From: Burkholderiaceae bacterium
GTDB lineage: Bacteria; Pseudomonadota; Gammaproteobacteria; Burkholderiales; Burkholderiaceae_E
NCBI GenBank assembly: GCA_016710525.1
Contig: JADJVQ010000017.1
Coordinates: 62,001-126,000 of the forward strand
DNA: 64,000 bases
Direction of reading: 5' to 3'
Shown here: in pieces, positions 40,778 to 52,305 of the stretch
How positions within the stretch are numbered: the stretch's first letter is position 1
Layout of the letters: the number at the start of each line of letters is the position of its first letter
Notes under the pieces: model-generated
Databases searched by the model: none
Told to the model about the DNA's origin: nothing
Seen by the model: only the letters and a program-made list of their open reading frames with translations
Program-made: the position numbers and the translations under genes

Positions 40778-41554
40778 TCAGAACAGGGTCAGACAGGCGT
40801 CGACCACCTGATGCAGATGACGGGTCGGGTCGATCCGCGCCAGACCCGCGATGCCGAAGGCCACGACCAGCACGCCGGCTCCGATGCGCAGACCCGGCAC
40901 TGCCAGCCAGCGCCGGGTGAGCGCGCCCGAGGCGCCCAGCAGCAGCAGGTTGGGCAGCGTTCCGGCGCCGAATGCGAGCAGCAGCGCGGCACCCTGCCAG
41001 GGGCTGCCCGACAGCAGGGCGGCCATCAGTACGCCATAGACCATGCCGCACGGAACCCAGCCCCACACCAGGCCGGCGCCGAAGGCGCGCCGCGGCGTGT
41101 CGGCCGCCAGGCAGCGGCTGGCCAGCGGCTGCAATCTTCGCCAAAGGCCGGCGCCGGCACCCTCGAGCACGGTGATGCGGCGCAGGACGCCGGCCAGATG
41201 CAGGCCCATGGCGATCAGCAGCAGGTTGGCCGCCACGAAGGCGACCTGCTGCACCGGCAGCCAGTGGCGTACCAGCGCCGCCGACGAACCGATCGCGCCA
41301 GCCAGTCCGCCAGCGACGGCGTAGCTGGTGATGCGCCCGAGGTTGTAGCCGATCAGCAGGCTGACCGGACGGGCCATGCCCGCTGCGCGTACCCGGATTC
41401 GGGCCAGCCGGGCTTGCGCGGCAGGGGCCGGCCCCGCGGCGCCGCGCCCGGCCGCGCCGCCCATCACGGCCGCGATGCCTCCGCACATGCCGGCGCAGTG
41501 CAGCCCGCCGAGCAGTCCGACCAGAAAAACGGAGACCAGCGTGACGTCGATCAT
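40778..41554 (-). CDS. Sulfite exporter TauE/SafE-like membrane protein
   Basis: A 258-residue membrane protein with about six helices. The N-terminal LVGLLGGLHCAGMCGGIAAVMGG motif has Cys and His residues typical of the TauE/SafE-like proteins found in cco clusters. GYNLGRITSYAVAGGLAG and GWVPCGMVYGVLM repeat the theme. In cbb3 clusters such proteins are thought to assist copper or haem delivery, but the transported species is not established. It precedes ccoI with an 8-bp gap, so they are probably co-transcribed. Confidence 0.82.
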   Translation of the reverse strand: MIDVTLVSVFLVGLLGGLHCAGMCGGIAAVMGGAAGRGAAGPAPAAQARLARIRVRAAGMARPVSLLIGYNLGRITSYAVAGGLAGAIGSSAALVRHWLPVQQVAFVAANLLLIAMGLHLAGVLRRITVLEGAGAGLWRRLQPLASRCLAADTPRRAFGAGLVWGWVPCGMVYGVLMAALLSGSPWQGAALLLAFGAGTLPNLLLLGASGALTRRWLAVPGLRIGAGVLVVAFGIAGLARIDPTRHLHQVVDACLTLF

Positions 41555-41751
41555 GCGGTGGTGGCCGTCTGCGTCGCCGGTGCCGGGGACCCGCAAGCAA
41601 ACGCATCGGTCGGCGTGCTGCCCGTGCCGGTCCGGCATCGGCTTGAAAGTTGAAAGTGCTGCATACAATGCGCAATGGCCGAGTGGCTTCGCCTATATTG
41701 TCCCATCGCAAGCATACGGCCGCCGCCTGGCCGCCACCACGACAAAGCGCA

Positions 41752-42819
41752 ATGCCAAGAACGCTCTGGATCGAATCCGACGGCCAGCTCGCCACCTGGG
41801 ATCAGACCCGCCTGCCCTTCGAGTCGGCGGTCATCCCGCTCGGTGACGAAGCCGCCTGCGCCCGTGCGATCACGACCATGCAGGTACGTGGTGCGCCCCT
41901 GATCGGCGCGGTGGGCGCCTACGGTCTGGCCCTGGCGCTGCGTGTGCGGGCCGATGACGAGGCGCTGGCGGCGGCGCTCGAGCGGCTGGGCGGCACCCGG
42001 CCCACCGCCGTCAACCTGCGCTGGGCGCTCGAACGGGTGCGCGACAGGGTGCGTCCGCTGCCGCCCGACCAGCGCGCCAGTGCCGCCTGGGATGAGGCGG
42101 CACGCATTTGCGACGACGATGTCGCCTGCAATGAACGCATCGGCCGCCACGGCAGGGCCCTGCTCGAGGCGCTGGCCAAGCGCGCCGGCCCGATCAACAT
42201 CCTCACGCACTGCAACGCCGGCCGCCTGGCCACCGTCGATCACGGCACGGCGCTGGCCCCTGTGTACGCGCTGCACGCCGCCGGTGTGGCGGTGCACGTC
42301 TGGGTTGACGAGACCCGGCCGCGCAACCAGGGCGCCAGTCTCACCGCCTGGGAACTGGCCGAACGCGGCGTACCCCACACCGTCATCGCCGACAATGCGG
42401 GCGGCCTGCTGATGCGCCAGGGCCGGGTCGACGTGGTGCTGGTGGGCTGCGACCGGGTGGCGATGAACGGCGATGTCGCCAACAAGGTGGGCACCTACCT
42501 GAAGGCGCTGGCGGCCTGGGACAACCACGTTCCCTTCTATGTGGCCTGCCCGGTGTCCACCATCGATCCCTGGGCGCGCAGCGGTGACGCCATCCCGATC
42601 GAAGAGCGCGATCCGGGTGAGCTCACCCACGTTGGCGGGCGGGCGCCCGACGGGACCATCGTCGCGGTGCAAGTTGTCCCCGATGGTTCGCCGGCACTGA
42701 ATCCCGCCTTCGACATCACGCCGGCGCGACTGGTCAGTGCGCTGATCACCGAGCAGGGCACCTGCGACGCCTCGGTGCCTGGCCTGCGCCGGCTGATCGG
42801 CAGCGAGCGCGCGCGATGA
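41752..42819 (+). CDS. mtnA: S-methyl-5-thioribose-1-phosphate isomerase
   Basis: MtnA isomerises 5-methylthioribose 1-phosphate to the ribulose form in methionine salvage. The 355-residue protein has the family phrases VRGAPLIGAVGAYGLALA, ILTHCNAGRLATVDHGTAL with the catalytic Cys, DETRPRNQGASLTAWEL, and VLVGCDRVAMNGDVANKVGTY with the catalytic Asp. ATG 41752 gives the canonical N-terminus. The stop overlaps the downstream aldolase start by ATGA, tying the two enzymes together. MtnB, C and D of the classical salvage route are not in the window. Confidence 0.95.
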   Translation: MPRTLWIESDGQLATWDQTRLPFESAVIPLGDEAACARAITTMQVRGAPLIGAVGAYGLALALRVRADDEALAAALERLGGTRPTAVNLRWALERVRDRVRPLPPDQRASAAWDEAARICDDDVACNERIGRHGRALLEALAKRAGPINILTHCNAGRLATVDHGTALAPVYALHAAGVAVHVWVDETRPRNQGASLTAWELAERGVPHTVIADNAGGLLMRQGRVDVVLVGCDRVAMNGDVANKVGTYLKALAAWDNHVPFYVACPVSTIDPWARSGDAIPIEERDPGELTHVGGRAPDGTIVAVQVVPDGSPALNPAFDITPARLVSALITEQGTCDASVPGLRRLIGSERAR

Positions 42820-43565
42820 GCATTGCCGGTCACGACGGGTCGCTGGGCCGCGAAATCGACGCACGGGCCGCGCTGATCGACGCCTGCCGTGCGTTGAACG
42901 CGCGCGGCGTCAACCAGGGCAAGGCGGGCAATGCCTCGGTGCGCTGGGACCGCGGATCGCGTGCCGGCCTGCTGGTCACGCCCTCGGCGCTGCCCTACGA
43001 CCGGATGCGTCCGGACGACATCGTCTGGCTCAGCCTCGAACTGGCCGGCAGCGGCGGCGCGGCTGGCGGCGACGTTGCGGCCGTCGTCGACAGTGCGGGT
43101 CGCCGGCCCAGTTCCGAATGGCGGATCCATCGCGACATCTATCAGCACCGGCCCGAGGCCGCCGCCGTGCTGCATGCCCATCCGCCGCATGCCACGGCAC
43201 TGGCCTGCCTGCCCGAGGGGCAGTCCAGCGGCATTCCGGCATTCCACTACATGGTGGCAGTGGCCGGCGGGGTCGACATCCGCTGTGCGGCGTACGCCAC
43301 ATTCGGCAGCCCGGCCTTGAGCGAGGCAACGCTGGCGGCACTGGCCGGCCGGCGTGCCTGCCTGATGGCTCACCACGGCATCGTCGCCCTGGGGGCGTCG
43401 CTGGATGCCGCGCTGTCGCTGGCCGAAGAGGTCGAGTCGCTGGCCCGGATGTATCTGCTGGCACGCCAGCTCGGCACGCCGGCGCTGCTCGACGAGGCCG
43501 AAATGAAGCGCGTGCTGGCGCTGTTTGCCGACTACCGGCCCGATCAGGCGCCCGAAGCCGGCTGA
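42816..43565 (+). CDS. Class II aldolase, FucA/Ald2-like
   Basis: A 249-residue zinc-dependent class II aldolase. The phosphate-binding segment is GVNQGKAGNASVRW, the catalytic Glu is in PSSEWRIH, and the zinc histidines are in VLHAHPPH and MAHHGIVA. Alignment by eye over the whole length is close to E. coli fuculose-1-phosphate aldolase (IPAxHYMxAxAGG, CAxYATFG). MtnB is shorter and differs there. Coupled to mtnA, it is best explained as Ald2 of the DHAP shunt, cleaving 5-methylthioribulose 1-phosphate (or the 5-deoxy form) to DHAP and an aldehyde. That role is inferred. Its 3' end overlaps the convergent methyltransferase gene by 22 bp. Confidence 0.85.
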   Translation: MSIAGHDGSLGREIDARAALIDACRALNARGVNQGKAGNASVRWDRGSRAGLLVTPSALPYDRMRPDDIVWLSLELAGSGGAAGGDVAAVVDSAGRRPSSEWRIHRDIYQHRPEAAAVLHAHPPHATALACLPEGQSSGIPAFHYMVAVAGGVDIRCAAYATFGSPALSEATLAALAGRRACLMAHHGIVALGASLDAALSLAEEVESLARMYLLARQLGTPALLDEAEMKRVLALFADYRPDQAPEAG

Positions 43566-45106
43566 GCGTGTCCGTTGTCGGTGGTCGGTGCGCACATGCC
43601 CCGATGGCTGAGCATCTCGATCAGCCCGAGCAGCCCGCTTCCGAGTTCCATGGGCGCCTTGGCGCCGATGGATGCGCCTGACAGCTCCTTCACCCGGGCC
43701 TCGAGGTGGTCCGCGCTGACTTTGCCGTCGAATTCGAGCAGCAGCTGCGCCACCCAGGGTTCGGACAGCTGGAATCCACGGTTCACGTTGTCGACCAGCG
43801 TCTGGCTGGTCAGCAGCGACTCGCGGGTGAGCGCGGAGATCGGCGCGACCTGCGACAGCGTCCGGTCCGGCACGAGGCAGCCGGGCGGATCCTGCGCAAC
43901 CGTGTGCGCCAGCGAACTGCGGACCAGGCCGTCGAGCACCGAGCGCGCGCCGCTCAGGGCGACCTGGGGCGGGGCACCCGTGAAGCGGCTGGCGAGTTCG
44001 GCGACGCCGATGGTTCCTGTCGGGCTCAGGTCGAGCATCGCCAGCACCGACTTCAGCGTGGGTGTGGTCGTATTGATCGTTCGGCCGGTGGCATTGCGGA
44101 AGGTCGCCTGCGACTCGTCGGCCGGGTTGCACACGCCCACCGGCTGAAACTCGGAGAAGAGCCGGATCCCGTCCAGTCGCTCGAGGGACGGTGCGGGCAC
44201 CACCCCGTCGCTGGCTCGGCACACGAGGCTGCGCCGGAACCGCGTGCCGGTGGCGAAGTCGAGGTATTGCTGGCGTCGCAGCCAGTCGCCGCCGCTCATC
44301 TCATCCAGCCAGGCGGTGAGTGCGGGTGCTCCGATCGCCTCGAACATCATGCTGCATTCCGCATCGCCCAGGTAGCTCAGGCCGGCGTCGCGGGCCATGC
44401 GGGCGAACTCATGCAGATAGAAGGGCTGGTTGTTCGGTGACAGATCGTCGTGGAACAGGTAATTCACGCCCTGTTCCATCGAGTTCGCAACCTCGCTGGC
44501 GAAGGACTCGAAGAACTGCGGGCGCTGCGGCTCCGGGATTGCGCCCACCGAGCCGAGCATGTTCCACGCGGCGCGTGCCGAATCGAGGTTGTAGGCCTGG
44601 TCGCCGAGGTGGAACTGCATCATCTCGCGCACCAGATGCCGGATCCGGCAGCCGGGATAGGCGTTGTAGCTGACGTAGCCCACGCCCATCGGCGTGAGCA
44701 CGTTGGCGATCAGGCGCAGCACGCTTTCGCGCACCTGCGGCGGGACCCAGGAGAACAGGCCGTGAGCGATCACGTAGTCGAACCGGCCGATCCTGTCGGG
44801 ATCCAGCGCCATCACGTCCCCCTGTTCCAGGCGCAGATTGCGCAGGCCCAGCCCTCGTGCGCGGACCGTGCCCTGGGTGATCGGCGTCTGCGCAAGGTCG
44901 ATGCCGACGAATTCGGCATTCGGCCAGTACCAGGCCAGCGGAATCAGGTTGGCCGCATTGCCGCAGCCCAGCTCCAGAACGCGCGCCCGGTCGGGCAGCG
45001 CACAGGGCACGCCGAGCCAGCGGCCGATGCCCGCGATCAGGTTGGGCGAGGTATAGAACTGGGCGTTTCCGCCGTAGTCGACGCGGTCGTAGTCGGTTTC
45101 GGACAT
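43544..45106 (-). CDS. PKMT-like methyltransferase with regulatory domain
   Basis: A 520-residue protein. The N-terminal class I SAM-dependent methyltransferase domain has motif I VLELGCGNAANL, the acidic strand FVGIDLA and motif FDYVIAHGLFSWVP. The middle (about residues 210-300, NYLFHDDLSPNNQPFYLHEF) matches the methyltransferase regulatory domain found in bacterial protein-lysine methyltransferases such as rickettsial PKMT. A helical C-terminal part of about 180 residues follows. A protein substrate is suggested by this architecture but not shown. It lies 101 bp downstream of uvrA on the same strand. Confidence 0.82.
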   Translation of the reverse strand: MSETDYDRVDYGGNAQFYTSPNLIAGIGRWLGVPCALPDRARVLELGCGNAANLIPLAWYWPNAEFVGIDLAQTPITQGTVRARGLGLRNLRLEQGDVMALDPDRIGRFDYVIAHGLFSWVPPQVRESVLRLIANVLTPMGVGYVSYNAYPGCRIRHLVREMMQFHLGDQAYNLDSARAAWNMLGSVGAIPEPQRPQFFESFASEVANSMEQGVNYLFHDDLSPNNQPFYLHEFARMARDAGLSYLGDAECSMMFEAIGAPALTAWLDEMSGGDWLRRQQYLDFATGTRFRRSLVCRASDGVVPAPSLERLDGIRLFSEFQPVGVCNPADESQATFRNATGRTINTTTPTLKSVLAMLDLSPTGTIGVAELASRFTGAPPQVALSGARSVLDGLVRSSLAHTVAQDPPGCLVPDRTLSQVAPISALTRESLLTSQTLVDNVNRGFQLSEPWVAQLLLEFDGKVSADHLEARVKELSGASIGAKAPMELGSGLLGLIEMLSHRGMCAPTTDNGHAQPASGA

Positions 45107-45207
45107 GAATCGCCTTTCAGGTTGCGCCGCGGCCCCTGCCCCGGAGGGCCTCATAGTAAGGGGATGACGGCCCGGCACGCCCTCCGACCAAAGTTGGATG
45201 CCGGGCT

Positions 45208-48063
<2,856 letters not shown>

Positions 48064-48303
48064 CGAGTCGTTTCTGCCGTGTCGGGCTTGCCGGTGGTGC
48101 CTGGTGCGAGTCGCTGAGCCCGGGTGCGGGGCCGCGCGCGCCACGCGCGACCCCGGCGGCGGCCGGTCGCAAGACCATCTCCGCCTGACCCCGGTGGCGC
48201 TCGGGCAATCGACTAATATAGCGCGTTGCAACATTCCGGGCCGCCTATGGCCTGGCACGCAACCGCTGGCCTGGCGCCGGCGACTCCTCCACCGCCCATC
48301 CCG

Positions 48304-49551
48304 ATGATCCGCGACTCAGATTCCATGACCCGGCTGGAACTGCAGGCCAGTCTTGCACTCGCCGCCATTCTGGCGCTGCGCATGCTGGGGCTGTTCCTGA
48401 TCCTGCCGGTGTTCGCTCTCGAGGCACCGCGCCTGCCGGGTGGCGACAACGCCACGCTGGTCGGCCTGGCGCTGGGCGCCTATGGCCTGGTGCAGGCGCT
48501 GCTGCAGCTGCCCCTGGGGCTGGCCTCCGATCGCATCGGCCGAAAACCGGTGATCGTCGCCGGCCTGCTGATGTTCGCCACCGGCAGCCTGGTCGCGGCG
48601 ATTGCGCAAGATGTGGTGGGCGTGCTGATCGGGCGCGCGATCCAGGGGGCCGGCGCGATCTCCGCGGCTGTCACCGCGCTGGTCGCCGACAGCACCCGCG
48701 AGTCGCAGCGCACCAAGGCGATGGCCCTGGTCGGGATCTCCATCGGGCTGGGGTTCGCGGTGTCGCTGGTGGCGGCGCCCTGGATGCATGCCCGGATCGG
48801 GCTGGATGGGCTGTTCGAATTCACCGGCGTGCTGGCGATCGCCGCGGTCGCGGTCACCCTGTGGGTCGTGCCGCCCGCCGCGCCCGTGCCGGCGCCCCGG
48901 CGGACCACCCGCCTGACCGAGCTGCTGTTCGACCCGGCGTTGTGGCGGCTGAACCTGGGTGTCTTCGTGCTGCATGCGGTGCAGATCGCCTTTTTCATCG
49001 TCATGCCGGGCTGGCTGGTCGAGCGGGCCGGCGTTCCGCTCAGCGGGCACGGTCCGCTCTACCTGATCGCCGTCGCGGTCTCGATCGCGCTGATGGTCGG
49101 GCCGCTGGGCTGGGGTGAGCGGCGCGGCCAGATGCGGCTGGTGTTCGCCTCGGCGGTGGGTTTGCTGCTGGCGGTCCTGCTGGTCCTGATGGCCGAGCCG
49201 CACGGTCTAGTCCCCCTGTTGGGCTTGATGGCGCTGTATCTGACGGCGTTCAATGTGCTCGAGGCGTCGCTGCCTTCTCTGGTGTCACGAATCGCTCCGG
49301 CCGATGCGCGCGGTGCGGCGCTGGGCATCTACAACACGGTCCAGTCGATCGGGCTGTTCAGTGGCGGGGCGCTGGGAGGCTGGGTCTTGTCGCGCTACGG
49401 TGCGCAGGCGGTGCTGGGCGTGTGTGCCGCACTGGTGGTGGTATGGTTGGCGGCTGCGCTGAGCCAGCGGCGTTGGCCGGTGTCGCGGCAGGCGGCAGTG
49501 TCGTCACCGGCCACCGTGCCGGCGCCGCAAGACGCCCCCGGCCGCGGCTGA
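48304..49551 (+). CDS. MFS transporter between uvrA and ssb
   Basis: A 415-residue major facilitator with about 12 membrane helices, the TM2-TM3 loop LPLGLASDRIGRKPVI and the TM4 motif GRAIQGAGAISAAVTALVAD. This set is typical of drug-exporter-type MFS proteins near uvrA and ssb in betaproteobacteria. Possible starts are ATG 48304 and ATG 48325, the latter giving MTRLELQASLALAAI. Neither has a strong ribosome site. Substrate unknown. ssb follows after about 100 bp. Confidence 0.87.
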   Translation: MIRDSDSMTRLELQASLALAAILALRMLGLFLILPVFALEAPRLPGGDNATLVGLALGAYGLVQALLQLPLGLASDRIGRKPVIVAGLLMFATGSLVAAIAQDVVGVLIGRAIQGAGAISAAVTALVADSTRESQRTKAMALVGISIGLGFAVSLVAAPWMHARIGLDGLFEFTGVLAIAAVAVTLWVVPPAAPVPAPRRTTRLTELLFDPALWRLNLGVFVLHAVQIAFFIVMPGWLVERAGVPLSGHGPLYLIAVAVSIALMVGPLGWGERRGQMRLVFASAVGLLLAVLLVLMAEPHGLVPLLGLMALYLTAFNVLEASLPSLVSRIAPADARGAALGIYNTVQSIGLFSGGALGGWVLSRYGAQAVLGVCAALVVVWLAAALSQRRWPVSRQAAVSSPATVPAPQDAPGRG

Positions 49552-49654
49552 ACCTCGCGCGGCGGGCAGCTGTTGCGCCACCTGGCCGCAATGAAGTGAA
49601 CCGCGGGTTTGGCCGCATGACGAGCGCGATCGGCTCGCGCGAAAGAGAGTGAAC

Positions 49655-50173
<519 letters not shown>

Positions 50174-50196
50174 GTCGCCTGCGCCCGAGCATTCGC

Positions 50197-50961
50197 ATGG
50201 CGACCCGCCTGCTACGCTGGCCGCTGCCGGCGCTGCTGAGCTGGGCGGCTGCCTGGGGCATTTTTTTCGCCATGCGCGCGGCCGACTGGGCGCCCTTCTG
50301 GGCCCTGAGCGGTGCCACGCTGGCCGGGCTGGTCCTTGCGGTGTTTGGAAGCACGCCCTGGCGCCGGGTGTTCATCGGTGCCGGCTTTCCGCTGTCGGCA
50401 CTGCTGCTGGTGTTCACGCTGGGCAGCGGCAGTCTGTCTGCCTGGACCTGGCTGGTGCCCCTCGGGCTGCTGGTCCTGCTGTATCCCATCAACTCCTGGC
50501 GCGACGCGCCCTTGTTCCCGACCCCCGAACGGGCTCTGGACGGGCTCGCCTCGGCCGCTGTGCTGCCTGACCAGGCCCGGATCCTGGACGCTGGCTGCGG
50601 TTTGGGTGCCGGATTGCGGGCCCTGCGCCGGCAGTACCCGGCGGCCCGGCTGTCGGGGCTCGAGTGGAGCTGGCCGCTGGCGCTGGCCTGTCGGTGGCGC
50701 TGCCGGTTTGCCCGGGTCCGTCGCGCCAGCATGTGGTCGACGAGCTGGGCCGGGCAGGACATGGTCTACCTGTTCCAGCGCCCCGAATCCATGTCCCGTG
50801 CCGGCGAAAAGGCGGTGGCCGAACTGGCCGATGGCGCCTGGCTGGTCAGCCTCGAATTCGAGGTGCCGGCCTTCAGGCCGCATGCCCGGCTCGAATCCGT
50901 GCCGGGCAAACCTGTCTGGGTGTATCGCATGCCGGTGCGCAGCGCCGGCTCCGATCGTTAA
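50197..50961 (+). CDS. Membrane-anchored methyltransferase-like protein
   Basis: A 254-residue protein. Three or four hydrophobic segments cover roughly residues 5-105. A SAM-methyltransferase-like domain follows with motif I ILDAGCGLGAGLRAL and SGLEWSWPLALA. The remainder of the fold is short (MVYLFQRPESMSRAGEKA), and the post-II motif FDVV is not evident, so activity is uncertain. It begins 23 bp after ssb. Its specific substrate and role are unknown. Confidence 0.72.
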   Translation: MATRLLRWPLPALLSWAAAWGIFFAMRAADWAPFWALSGATLAGLVLAVFGSTPWRRVFIGAGFPLSALLLVFTLGSGSLSAWTWLVPLGLLVLLYPINSWRDAPLFPTPERALDGLASAAVLPDQARILDAGCGLGAGLRALRRQYPAARLSGLEWSWPLALACRWRCRFARVRRASMWSTSWAGQDMVYLFQRPESMSRAGEKAVAELADGAWLVSLEFEVPAFRPHARLESVPGKPVWVYRMPVRSAGSDR

Positions 50962-51115
50962 AATCCCATATAATTCAAGGTTTTCCGAAATCCAAGGGTT
51001 GGCCCCGTCGTTGCGACAGGCGGGACGCCCCGAGTCGCCGGCATACCTGCGCCTGCCCCGGCAGGCGATCGGGCCGGTTCCTTCATTGTGCCAACAGGCC
51101 CTGGTGCCAAAGATC

Positions 51116-51487
51116 ATGCCGATTTACGCCTATCGATGCGAAAGCTGCGGGTTCGCCCAGGATGTGCTGCAAAAGCGCAGCGATCCCGTGCTCGAGCTCT
51201 GCCCGTCCTGCGGTGCTGCCCGCTTTCGCAAGCAGCTCAGCGCGCCGGCTTTTCAATTGAAGGGCTCGGGCTGGTACGTCACCGACTTCCGTGACAACGG
51301 CAAGGCCAAGCCCGGTGACGCTGCGGCTGGCGAAGCCGCCACTCCCGGCGCGCCCACCAGTGCCACGCCTGCCGTCCCGGCGGGCGGTCCAGCCACGGCC
51401 CCGGCCAGCTCGACGCCGGCCGCCCCGGCGTCTGCGCCTGCCGCAGCGCCCGCTCCGTCGTCGTCCAGCGGTTCCAAGGACGTCTGA
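51116..51487 (+). CDS. FmdB-family zinc ribbon protein
   Basis: A 123-residue protein with an N-terminal FmdB/CxxC zinc ribbon (MPIYAYRCESCGF, then LCPSCGAARFRKQLSAPAF). Two CxxC pairs make the probable zinc site. The C-terminal half is Ala/Pro/Ser-rich and disordered. Family members have been called regulatory proteins, but their function is not established. It commonly precedes the DUF502 gene and aspS in betaproteobacteria, as here, with a 34-bp gap to DUF502. Confidence 0.88.
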   Translation: MPIYAYRCESCGFAQDVLQKRSDPVLELCPSCGAARFRKQLSAPAFQLKGSGWYVTDFRDNGKAKPGDAAAGEAATPGAPTSATPAVPAGGPATAPASSTPAAPASAPAAAPAPSSSSGSKDV

Positions 51488-51521
51488 GCCCAAAGGCTCG
51501 ATCAGGCTCCAGGAGCACACC

Positions 51522-52259
51522 GTGTCCGGCACCACTCCCCCCACGAAATCGCCGCTGCGATCCTATTTCGTCACCGGCCTGCTGATCTGGGTGCCGCTGG
51601 TCATCACGCTGTGGGTCATCAATCTGATCGTGAGCACGATGGATCAGACCCTGCTGCTGCTGCCCGAACAGCTGCAGCCCGAAAAGCTGTTCGGCGGTCA
51701 TCGGGTGCCGGGCGTCGGGGTCGTGCTGACCCTGGTGGTGATTTTTTTCACGGGACTGCTGACCCGCAACATCCTGGGCCAGGGGCTGGTGCGCATCTGG
51801 GAGGCGCTGCTGTCGCGCATCCCGATCGTGCGCACCATCTATTCCAGCGTGAAGCAGGTGAGCGACACCGTGCTGTCGCCCAGCGGCCAGGCATTCCGCA
51901 AGGCGCTGCTGGTTCAATACCCGCGCAGTGGGGTCTGGACGATCGGATTCCAGACCGGCACGCCGGCCCACGAGGTGAAGTCGGTGGTGTCGGTCGAGAT
52001 GGTGTCGGTGTACGTGCCGACGACGCCCAACCCGACCTCGGGCTTCTTCCTGATGTTCCCGCGCCACGAAACCATCGAGCTGGAGATGAGCGTTGACGAG
52101 GCGCTCAAGTATGTCGTGTCGATGGGCGTCGTCGTGCCCGATCCCCACACTGGCAAGGCGGCGCGCAATGCGCGAGCCTCAACGGTCACCCAAGCGGTCA
52201 CCGAAGGGGCCACCGAAGCGGCCACCCAAGCGGCCACCCAAGAGACCCCGCGCGCCTGA
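51522..52259 (+). CDS. DUF502 family membrane protein
   Basis: A 245-residue membrane protein with two strong helices (YFVTGLLIWVPLVITLWVINLIV and GVVLTLVVIFFTGLLTRNILG). They are followed by the DUF502 signature SRIPIVRTIYSSVKQVSDTV and a soluble beta-rich domain. The tail is an Ala/Thr repeat (TEAATQAATQ). The start is GTG 51522, six bases after a perfect AGGAG. The function of DUF502 is unknown. It sits directly upstream of aspS and is likely co-transcribed. Confidence 0.88.
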   Translation: MSGTTPPTKSPLRSYFVTGLLIWVPLVITLWVINLIVSTMDQTLLLLPEQLQPEKLFGGHRVPGVGVVLTLVVIFFTGLLTRNILGQGLVRIWEALLSRIPIVRTIYSSVKQVSDTVLSPSGQAFRKALLVQYPRSGVWTIGFQTGTPAHEVKSVVSVEMVSVYVPTTPNPTSGFFLMFPRHETIELEMSVDEALKYVVSMGVVVPDPHTGKAARNARASTVTQAVTEGATEAATQAATQETPRA

Positions 52260-52305
52260 GCCCTGGCTCCCGCAACGCGCCGAATTTTCCCGGAGAACTA
52301 GCATC

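Noticed and set aside
41643..41669. TTGAAA and TACAAT as an mtnA promoter
   Set aside because: Spacing is only 15 bp and the position overlaps other weak matches, so it is not called.
48064..48303. LexA operator between uvrA and the MFS gene
   Set aside because: No CTGT-N8-ACAG match was seen. Only a TATATT-like -10 on the uvrA side is present, which is too weak to annotate.
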